Origin: Spraguea lophii
Taxonomy: Eukaryota; Microsporidia; Spragueidae
DNA length: 64,000 nt
Assembly (NCBI GenBank): GCA_001887945.1
Contig: LDOQ01000010.1
Span: 186,001 to 250,000 of the forward strand
Reading direction: 5' to 3'
Below the pieces are notes generated by a model, which did not search any database, was not told where the DNA came from, and was given only the letters and a program-made list of their open reading frames with translations. The stretch's first letter is position 1. Each line of letters opens with the position of its first letter. This document shows, in pieces, positions 51,070 through 59,438 of the stretch. Made by a program: the position numbers and the translations under genes.

Positions 51070-51480
51070 TTAATCTTTATATTTTGTCAAATCTTCAACC
51101 ATTTCTCTTATATTAACCATTCCTTGTTCTACTTTGATCATTTTTTTAAATGCTTCCATTTCCTTCTTATCCAATCTATTACTTAATAACTTATAAATAT
51201 CATCTTCCTTCATTAATTCCAAATTATTATTAAATAATAATAATTCTCTTATCATATCATTCTTCTCCATAGGTTTTGTGCATTTCTTCTGTATAAATTC
51301 ATTAAATTCTTCATAAGAAGATGGAATGGGTATATTCATCTCTGTTTTGCTACCATCTGGACTAGTAATAGTATCATTACTTTCTCTTAATATATAACCA
51401 CTTTGACGTATTAATTCTAAAAGTCCTTCTCTGTCTAACGGACGTTCAGCAATAAAAGAGTTGTAAAGTGCAAGTGACAT
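51070..51480 (-). CDS. Conserved-looking small protein, unknown
   Basis: A 136-residue soluble protein starting MSLALYNSFIAERPLDREGL. It is mixed in composition, with an N-terminal helix pair, a short Ser/Pro/Asp-containing middle and a C-terminal Lys/Glu-rich helix ending T-K-Y-K-D. The balanced composition and the CCCC block before the ATG (plus-strand gggg at 51485-51488) mark it as a conserved housekeeping-type gene. I recognise no family. No transmembrane segment or signal peptide. Confidence 0.8.
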   Translation of the reverse strand: MSLALYNSFIAERPLDREGLLELIRQSGYILRESNDTITSPDGSKTEMNIPIPSSYEEFNEFIQKKCTKPMEKNDMIRELLLFNNNLELMKEDDIYKLLSNRLDKKEMEAFKKMIKVEQGMVNIREMVEDLTKYKD

Positions 51481-51684
51481 TTAAGGGGTAAAGAAAATGT
51501 GAAAATATAAAGATGATAAGATATTTAATGATTGATTTAATGATTTATGAAGAAATAGTCTTTTAAAATGTGATTATTATATAATTTAGTAATAATGAGA
51601 CGAATGTGAGTAATATATATATTTTAAAAAATGATAATAATTTTATATTTTTAAGTTTTGCTGATAATATTTTTTTAAATATAA

Positions 51685-51805
51685 TATCTATAGCGATATC
51701 AGTTGGTACAAATTCAAATATACTTTAGGAACAGAAATCTATAGATTATAATAGCCTGTAGTCGACCAGGAAATTTTTACAAATAAAAATTCATTTAAAA
51801 ATAAT
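51685..51805 (+). mobile_element. SINE-like fragment I (3' end)
   Basis: The segment tctatagcgatatcagttgg, then tacaaatt, then taggaac, then atagattataatagcctgta, then ccaggaaatttttacaaata aaaa corresponds in order to the last 120 bp of copy A. The head is missing, so this is a 5'-truncated copy. Confidence 0.65.
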
Positions 51806-52729
51806 TCCTTCATCAAATGGCAAATAAAATATTATTATTAAAAGAATATTTTTCTTCTTTTTTTGAATAATAAATAATTTGTGTGCCAATATATAAAATA
51901 AAAACATAAGAATGAATAAAATACACTAACTTTTTATTTCCGTGAAATGTATCTTTAAAAATCTACAAATATTTTTTTTATTACAAAATTTTAATCAAAA
52001 TTTAAATTTTTTAGAACACTGAAAAAATAATATTATATTATTTTAAGGTTATAAAATTATATTTGTTATATGACATAATAATTCAGTAATCTTATAATGC
52101 TTACTATTCTGAAATGTCTTAGTTTTATATATTATACATGTTTGCATCTTTTTATGATTCTTGGTTAGCAATTTTTAAATATTATTATTTTTATATTTAA
52201 TCTTAATATTAATATTAAATAAAATATATACAGCAGAATATATTTAATATACTTAATATTACTACATATAAATATCCTTTAATTTAAAATTTAACATTAA
52301 ATTAATATATATTTAGAATGGATATTTTATGATTGTCTATAATATTTGATGGTAAATGAATCTCTTATTCTTTTGTTTTTTTATTATGTTTATGATAAAA
52401 AGAATAAGGAAACCTTATAAGATATAAGATATAGTTGTGTGTCCTTTAAAAATCTAATAGGAATAATCAAAATGTGTCTTATCAGAATAAAAAGAATTGT
52501 TACCAATCAAATATCGTTTATAATATAATATAAGTGTTTATTTATTACTATATGAGAATGTTCATTTAAATAGAAATAATGAATAATTTAAATAAAATAT
52601 GCTTTTAAAAATTACTTCCTCTCTTTATCTTCCAATAAACATAATTAAAAAATTCACATCATAAAAAAAACCAGGAAATAATTATAATGTAACAAAAACA
52701 TACTAGTTACGAATATTTATTAACAATTT
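51806..52729. other. Gene-free interval
   Basis: AT-rich DNA; no gene or RNA recognised. Confidence 0.5.
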
Positions 52730-52870
52730 CTACAGTTTAGCTTCTACTTCTTCTTTAAACCTTTGTTTTAACACAAAAACATTCTTTTGTATCTTTTCTT
52801 TGATTTTTTCTAATGCTTTTATCTCCTTCTCTAAATTATTATTATCTTCTATCAATTTATTCATCTCCAT
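52730..52870 (-). CDS. Very small coiled-coil protein
   Basis: A 46-residue protein, MEMNKLIEDNNNLEKEI..., a single amphipathic helix with a heptad pattern, ending EVEAKL. The CCC block (plus-strand ggg at 52876-52878, CCCTTTAAATG) and Lys/Glu-rich coding composition support it. It could be a small subunit of a multi-protein complex, like the 57-residue protein at 37056. No family recognised. It diverges from the Pro/Glu-rich gene at 53321. Confidence 0.55.
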   Translation of the reverse strand: MEMNKLIEDNNNLEKEIKALEKIKEKIQKNVFVLKQRFKEEVEAKL

Positions 52871-53041
52871 TTAAAGGGAAAAAAATATAATATTAAAAAA
52901 TAATGTAAAGATAGAAATGTAAAAGATATGTTTTATTTGTGTTGGTTTTATTATTTATTTTATATTTCAATCCTTACATTATTTTTATTACTATAAAAAG
53001 AACTATCTATAAACATTATAAAACATATAACATATAAAATA

Positions 53042-53212
53042 AAATAAAAGAGATAGGTAGCAGAATAAATATATATTATATACAATAAATATATGTTATA
53101 AATAAAAATAAAAATATAATATATAAAAAATAAATAGAATAGTTATATTATAGATTTACCATATAATTGTTGTTTATAATATCGATTTAATTTGTTATCT
53201 ATCTCTTTTATT
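53042..53212. promoter_or_regulatory. Inverted repeat in a divergent promoter region
   Basis: The 14-mer aataaaagagatag at 53042-53055 recurs exactly as reverse complement at 53199-53212. It is roughly centred between the starts at 52870 and 53321, echoing the arrangement at 36777-37007. Confidence 0.55.
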
Positions 53213-53320
53213 ATATTGTATTTTTATTCTATATATATATACAGGTATATATATGGAGTATATTACTTTAAACGGTAAATTAGCACACCTATAAATATTC
53301 AGTTGCTTCTATGTTTTAAT

Positions 53321-54934
53321 ATGATGATGAAAAATTATTCTTATGTCTTTGTTGCAATTATATCTATGGGATTAATATTTATTACGAAAGATATGACACT
53401 ATTTAATATTGTACGATGTACAGTGGAAAGTGAAGATGTGAATGTTCTTGGTCGTGGAGATACAGGTCCATGTATCGCTTCTGGCGAACGGAGAAGAAAA
53501 TATGTTGACTTTTTTGATAAACAGAAAAAAAGAAATGACGAGGAAGAGTTTGAGAGTGAACTAAGAAGGTTGGATATTGTTTTTAGGGCAGGTATTGAAA
53601 TGATAAGTGAAAAATTGGATGTTATGCTAGATGTGATGAAAACATTTGCACAAATGACGAAAACTTTGAAAGAAAGAGACGACGAGAAAAAAACTGAGGA
53701 AATTATACCAGCACCAGAAGAACCTAAGCCAGAAGTTCAATTAGTTGAGACAAACGATGATTTGGAAAAGCCAGATGTTAAGAATGTGGAAACCGAGGAT
53801 GAAAAAGAAGCTGGTAAATTACCAGTAGACTCAAGAACCAGAGTTGGAGAATTTAATGCAACCAAAGGTGAAGCTTGTTATGTTAGAGAAGAAGAACAAG
53901 AAGGAGAAGATGAATTAATTAATATTCCAAGTGGAAGGAAAAGCCCATCCGAACCAGGGAAAAGTATTCTGAAAAAAGACGAGGAGGTTAAAACACCTCA
54001 AACTTCACCTAAACCTATCCCTTCAGTTCCTGCATCACCAGAGAAATGTGTTGAAAAAACAGAGCCAGAACAAGTGGAAAATGAATTAATAACTCACGTC
54101 CCTGAATTTTTATCAGTTTTAAAAGATGGTAAGACGTGCAAACTTCCATATGATTCTTTTATGATACAATCTACACATCACTACATAATGGATTTAAAAG
54201 AAGATCTTGAAAGAGAAATATCTATTATCTCCAAAATAATTATACCTGGTTTAGAAGCAGCAGAAGAACGTGCCACATCAGGAAAAGAAGCTGAGTATAT
54301 TGAAAAAATGATACATGGAAATGAAGCCTCTTTGAAAGAGAAAATCGAAGAATTATGCAAACTCAATAATCTTGATCAAAGGGAGGTTAAAAACAGAATT
54401 GATGAGAAAGTTTTATCTCATCTTAATTCCGATAAAGATGTATTAAAATTCGAAAAATTAGCTGATATGGTACGTTTATCGGTCGATAAGCAACAATCAC
54501 CATCGGTCGTAGATGAACTTGAGTTTGTATTAGAGGAAGCAGAGGAAGCAATAGAGGATGATATCAGTGATTTTATGGATGCTCTATTAGGAAAAGATCA
54601 TGAAGCGAAAAAAACTGCGCCGGCCAGACCCAAGCAACCAACTATCGTGAAAAAGCAAGAACCTATGATAAAAAAAGATGAATCTCATGCACCGAAAAAA
54701 CCAGCCTCTCCAATACCAGAGCCTACAAGACCTGAAACACCAAAACCCAGTGAGGAAACTAAAAAAACAGGACCAGCCTATTTAACGCACCCTATTTATA
54801 AGACGGTTATGGAAAGATTAGCGCAAAGAGATCGAAAACGTAATGAAGCTACTGCAGCAGAAGGAAGATCAGAATCTAGCGATGTGTCAACAATCGAGGT
54901 GGGACCAACAGGTATTTTTAGAGGATTCTGCTAA
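53321..54934 (+). CDS. Membrane-anchored Pro/Glu/Lys-rich protein
   Basis: A 537-residue protein beginning MMMKNYSYVFVAIISMGLIF, a signal peptide or signal anchor. Residues 45-105 are a charged helical region, 105-260 a Pro/Glu/Lys-rich disordered region with P-K-P-E-like units, 260-430 another helical region (I-I-S-K-I-I-I-P-G-L-E-A-A-E-E-R), and the C-terminus is again Pro/Lys-rich, ending I-F-R-G-F-C. G and C content is clearly higher than in neighbours and codon use looks constrained, suggesting high expression. A spore-wall or polar-tube-associated role would suit the composition but is not shown. The frame opens at a TTG (53303); the first in-frame ATG is 53321. A three-codon ATG-TTT-TAA lies just upstream at 53311. 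Confidence 0.8.
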   Translation: MMMKNYSYVFVAIISMGLIFITKDMTLFNIVRCTVESEDVNVLGRGDTGPCIASGERRRKYVDFFDKQKKRNDEEEFESELRRLDIVFRAGIEMISEKLDVMLDVMKTFAQMTKTLKERDDEKKTEEIIPAPEEPKPEVQLVETNDDLEKPDVKNVETEDEKEAGKLPVDSRTRVGEFNATKGEACYVREEEQEGEDELINIPSGRKSPSEPGKSILKKDEEVKTPQTSPKPIPSVPASPEKCVEKTEPEQVENELITHVPEFLSVLKDGKTCKLPYDSFMIQSTHHYIMDLKEDLEREISIISKIIIPGLEAAEERATSGKEAEYIEKMIHGNEASLKEKIEELCKLNNLDQREVKNRIDEKVLSHLNSDKDVLKFEKLADMVRLSVDKQQSPSVVDELEFVLEEAEEAIEDDISDFMDALLGKDHEAKKTAPARPKQPTIVKKQEPMIKKDESHAPKKPASPIPEPTRPETPKPSEETKKTGPAYLTHPIYKTVMERLAQRDRKRNEATAAEGRSESSDVSTIEVGPTGIFRGFC

Positions 54935-55051
54935 AAAAATATTTAAAAGTTAATTAAAAGTTTAAAAGTAAAAAATATTTTATATTTACAACCAACAATA
55001 TTCTTAATGACAATCATATTTATTTTTACAATTAATAATTTTCTATTCTTC

Positions 55052-57955
55052 TTAAGGAACATAATAATATTTATCTTTATCTTCCTCTATCAGCCCTTTA
55101 TCTATTAACTCTTTCATAGTATCTGTATAATTATCTTCTAAATTATTCAAAATATCATAATAACTATTTAACTTATTATCAGATACATCTTTTCCCAAAC
55201 CACCACTAAAATCCTTATACTCCCCTTCTTTTTCTATACATTCCTTAATCTCTTTAATTATAAAATCATAACATACATCCTTACCCACATTACCAATTTT
55301 CTTAAACATCCTACTAATAAATGCTTGTAACACAACTAAAGGATCAGATACAATATTTTCTACTTTCTTCTTAATGATAGGTAACATACATATTCTATTG
55401 TTCTTATGATAAAAATTATAATTCAATAATAAACATACGCCAATGTTATTCGTACTACTAACAGCAGTAGTAATATTATAAGAATCATTATATTCATTAC
55501 TGTTATCATTGTAATATAATAATTTATATTTTAATAATACATTTATATCTTCTTCAGATATGTTCAGATGACAATTATTTTTAAAATAATCTACAATCTC
55601 TGTTATACCAATATTATTTCTACCGGGAATAAATATTCTATTATTTTCTACCATCTCTAATAATATATACTGATATATATTAATTCTTATACAATATTCT
55701 TTATCCGTTGTTATATTTATATCTACATACCCATAGCTCCATATAATATATATTTTCCTTCTCTTATATTTCTGTAAATATTCTTCAATGAATAATTCTT
55801 TATAATCTAATAATTCACGTGTTAGAATATCATCATTATTACCATTAGTAGATAATTCTCTATCTTCAAACTTCTCTATAGGCCATACACACTCTGTAAG
55901 AATGGTTATAAAACATATACTATTATTAATATCATATACAACATTATTATCTGTGTTATAAATGCCTTGATCGCTGTTATTATGATTTCTATTATTTATA
56001 TCATCTATATTCCTATTTCTTATGTTGTTTATATAACTGTTAATAGATATACTTCTATTGATATCTTGATACATTCTATTTATTTTATTATAATAATTAA
56101 TACTATATTTTTTAAGTAGTTCATGTATTATCTTCTCTTTTCTATCATCAAAAGTATATTTTAATAATCTTTTCATAAGATATTTTATATAGTGTTCTAA
56201 AAATAAATCTTCATTTTTTATAATGTTAATAAGATTATTATACACTGTAATAATACAATTATAATTATATGGAGTATTTGTGTTATCAGTATAACAATTA
56301 TTATCAGTGTTATTATCATTATATATTTTACTATTGGTTTCTTTATCATTATTTTTTTTAGTATTTATTTCATTATTATTACACTCTTTAGCATGTGTAT
56401 TATTATTGTCATTAGATTTAATATCTATGTGGTTGTATTCTTTATATCCTAGGATATCTGTATGTTCTTTATTTTTATACATGCTGAATTCAGCCAATAA
56501 TTCTTCTAGATTGTCATCTTTGTAGTGCTCCATGTATATTTTACACACTAGGATCAATAATTCTCTGTTTTCTAATGTATTGACTAATTCTAATACACTA
56601 TATAAAGATTCATGGATATTTAAAATCATATCCGTGTGATTACTATTTTTATTTTTTTCTTTCATTTCGTTGCATATAAAAGATGTGTATTGGTTTAAAG
56701 CCTCAGCAAATAATTCTTTATTGTTATCTGTCATTCTTTGGAGTTTTTTATAAATATTTTTAATATGTGCTTTAAACGTGTCTTTTGCATGTTTTTTTAT
56801 GTTTTCATTCAGTTTTTTATTGTCAGGTAAATGGATATCATTTGGTTTATTGTTTTCTTTATAATTGAGAAGGATATTATAAATTCCATCTACGATATAT
56901 TTTTTTTCAGAATCTATGAATACTTGTTCTAAGATTTTATTGTGTGGCTTGTGACTGTTTGAAAGGAAATATGTATTTCGTCTTTCAAACTCAAGTGTAT
57001 ATATGTGATCTACTATGTTTATATAATCTATTATTCCAATCTTGGTGTTTATTTGAGTATATATTCTTGGCGAAAGTGGTCCATTTTTAAGCCTCTTCTT
57101 CTTAAAAAATTGTTCTTTTACTTCATTCAAAAATCCGAAATATTTTTTTAACGATTTATCTTCATATGATACTTTATAGTAAGATAATGGATCATCGTCA
57201 AGCACAACATTTTTTAGGGAAGTTAAGGCTGTTTGGATTGCATCAAATTTATTTTTATCGGGTTTTATAGGTTTTTTAAAAGAAAATATCTTTTGTTTTT
57301 TAGCTGTTATTTTTTTAATATGGTCTATAAATATCTCATATTCATTTTCCATATCATTAAACATCATATGAATTAATTCTTTAGGTAAAGATCTATTATT
57401 GGTTTTTTCTATTTCCTGCAAAATACATCTTTCCCATAATAAATATCCCAATTGCAAAACAGGTTTATCTGTTCCTAAATTATCATTTAACACTAGACAA
57501 AGGGAATTTATCGAGATAAGAATCTCTTGATATTGTAAGAAATATTTGGAATATTCTTCCAAATATCTATTGAAGTTGGCAAGATGTGAAGTTCTATTAT
57601 CATTTTCATATGGAATTTTACTTCTTCTATCCTTTGCTAGATTATACAAATATTCACCTATCTTCCAATAAAGATTATTTGTATATTTTTTAGCTGTTAT
57701 TATTTTGTAGATATTATTATATGTGAATATACCATTACATCTTTGTATATTATCTGTTTCATTATTAATACTATGTACTTGAGCATGGTCCTTATCACCG
57801 TATTCATTATATGTGTTGTTATTTGTTTGTGAAATTATTTGATTGTTAGTATTCGTTGATTTGGACTTTATAGATGTTATTTTGTTGAATTCGTATATTA
57901 TTTCAGACCATAAGTGTTCAAATTCTGATAAAGTAAGTTCTGATTCAAGATTCAT
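55052..57955 (-). CDS. Cullin-family ubiquitin-ligase scaffold
   Basis: A 967-residue helical protein. The C-terminal 95 residues match the cullin neddylation domain: L-V-V-L-Q-A-F-I-S-R-M-F-K-K, aligning with the family's I-Q-A-A-I-V-R-I-M-K and its NEDD8-accepting Lys; then a helix, and the final winged helix ending L-I-E-E-D-K-D-K-Y-Y-Y-V-P, as in L-x-R-x-x-x-x-x-x-Y-x-Y-L-A. The N-terminal part is a long row of helices compatible with cullin repeats. Asn/Asp/Thr low-complexity loops (about residues 520-560 and 625-690) enlarge it. Which cullin it is cannot be said. The ATG is preceded by CCT rather than CCC. Confidence 0.75.
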   Translation of the reverse strand: MNLESELTLSEFEHLWSEIIYEFNKITSIKSKSTNTNNQIISQTNNNTYNEYGDKDHAQVHSINNETDNIQRCNGIFTYNNIYKIITAKKYTNNLYWKIGEYLYNLAKDRRSKIPYENDNRTSHLANFNRYLEEYSKYFLQYQEILISINSLCLVLNDNLGTDKPVLQLGYLLWERCILQEIEKTNNRSLPKELIHMMFNDMENEYEIFIDHIKKITAKKQKIFSFKKPIKPDKNKFDAIQTALTSLKNVVLDDDPLSYYKVSYEDKSLKKYFGFLNEVKEQFFKKKRLKNGPLSPRIYTQINTKIGIIDYINIVDHIYTLEFERRNTYFLSNSHKPHNKILEQVFIDSEKKYIVDGIYNILLNYKENNKPNDIHLPDNKKLNENIKKHAKDTFKAHIKNIYKKLQRMTDNNKELFAEALNQYTSFICNEMKEKNKNSNHTDMILNIHESLYSVLELVNTLENRELLILVCKIYMEHYKDDNLEELLAEFSMYKNKEHTDILGYKEYNHIDIKSNDNNNTHAKECNNNEINTKKNNDKETNSKIYNDNNTDNNCYTDNTNTPYNYNCIITVYNNLINIIKNEDLFLEHYIKYLMKRLLKYTFDDRKEKIIHELLKKYSINYYNKINRMYQDINRSISINSYINNIRNRNIDDINNRNHNNSDQGIYNTDNNVVYDINNSICFITILTECVWPIEKFEDRELSTNGNNDDILTRELLDYKELFIEEYLQKYKRRKIYIIWSYGYVDINITTDKEYCIRINIYQYILLEMVENNRIFIPGRNNIGITEIVDYFKNNCHLNISEEDINVLLKYKLLYYNDNSNEYNDSYNITTAVSSTNNIGVCLLLNYNFYHKNNRICMLPIIKKKVENIVSDPLVVLQAFISRMFKKIGNVGKDVCYDFIIKEIKECIEKEGEYKDFSGGLGKDVSDNKLNSYYDILNNLEDNYTDTMKELIDKGLIEEDKDKYYYVP

Positions 57956-58142
57956 TAGGATGAAGTTTGTGTTTGATTTTAATTTAGAAATAAATTATAT
58001 TTATATTTGTTTATGTAAAATAAAATTATAAAATTTACTTCCAATTTTGAATGCTTTAAAAAGGATACGCTATTATAAGAATGTTATTATCATAATGAAT
58101 GCATTATGTAAACTATAACATCCATGAATTACATTCAAAGTA

Positions 58143-58215
58143 TCACTCATGGTGTAGTGGTTTATCATTCAAGCCTGTCACGCTTGAGACCCGGGTTCGA
58201 CTCCCGGTGAGTGAG
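58143..58215 (+). tRNA. tRNA-Asp (GTC)
   Basis: A complete cloverleaf without intron. The acceptor stem pairs tcactca with tgagtga (58143-58149, 58208-58214), discriminator G58215. The D arm contains tggtgtagtgg. The anticodon stem caagc/gcttg surrounds loop CTGTCAC with anticodon GTC. The T arm is ccggg-ttcgact-cccgg. A run of T after the gene (58216-58222) is a pol III terminator. Confidence 0.98.
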
Positions 58216-58222
58216 TTTTTTT
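58216..58222 (+). terminator. Pol III T-run terminator of tRNA-Asp
   Basis: Seven T directly follow the discriminator base. Confidence 0.85.
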
Positions 58223-59438
58223 GGTCAAAAAATAAATATTGTGTAACAGCATTTTTTATTATTAATTTAAACCAATACAATGTATTATACATAGATTTAA
58301 TATGTGTTATATTTTACTTATATCTCTTTAATTATAAAATAATTTGTATTTATTTATTTGAATGAGAAACGTTTAAGTAATTTTGTAATAAAGTATTATA
58401 ATTTATTTAAAATGTATAGTAACCAAATATATACCATAAATAATATTTATTTTTTAACTCAACAGATGGATGAGCAGAACAATAATCAAGATTACTTAAC
58501 AAACAAATTTTGTTGTAAAATATTTCAGGGATTAATTATCTTGGAATAAAAATAAATATATATCTTATAAATGTATTGACTTTTAAATGATAGAAAATTA
58601 CAAATCGTTCTTCTTTTTTAAACGTTTTCATTAATATGAATGAAACAATATAAACGTGGTATTATATGTTATTAGCCAATACATCCAAGTTATATAGTTA
58701 TGAATTTATCTTAAATCCAATTTGCAGTCAATTACCAAAGTTATAACTCATGTATCTGTTTTTGAATAGATTCTTATTGTGTCATAAATAGATTGATAAT
58801 TGCACAAAAATTTATCCATTTGTATTGTATTAATATTAGACATTATTTAACATATAATTAAAGGTCATTAATATACCTTCTCCAATCTTTAGTAAGAATA
58901 AGTCAGCGGATTAAAAAAATAAGGTTTTCGATAAATAGGTGTCACAACGAATTATTGAATTTCTGTAAATAAACGTTTTATTAAGAATTAAAAAATAAAA
59001 TATTTTTTTGTTTTCCATCAGACGAGGAGGTAAACTTTCATTTCCCTATTATTAGAATTTTGCAACTAAAAATTAGAATTTTAATAAAAGCCAACCAATG
59101 AACCATTCTTTTCATTATTAAATATTATACTATTTAAAATTATTTAAATTTACTATAAGTTGTTATATCAATTTTTTAAAATAAAATTTTTAATTATTTA
59201 TCGCAAACGATTTTTTTAAAATACAATTTAATTTAAAGACTAATTTATAATTCCATAAAATTTATTTACTACTTAGGATATATAGGTAAATAAAATTTTT
59301 AATAAATGAACTTATAAATGTTTAAAGTTCATACTTTAAATAAAAACGATAGAAAAAAAAATATTTTTTTCGAGAAAATTGTAATAGTTAAATTAGCCAT
59401 TTATACTATCGTTAAGGATAATTTTTATATTCACTTTT
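58223..59438. other. Gene-free interval
   Basis: AT-rich DNA upstream of the second LRR gene. A 63-codon frame at 58358 starts with TTG and lacks coding features. Confidence 0.5.

Noticed and set aside
58358..58549. A 63-codon frame downstream of tRNA-Asp
   Set aside because: Begins with TTG, Asn/Tyr/Ile-rich noise composition.
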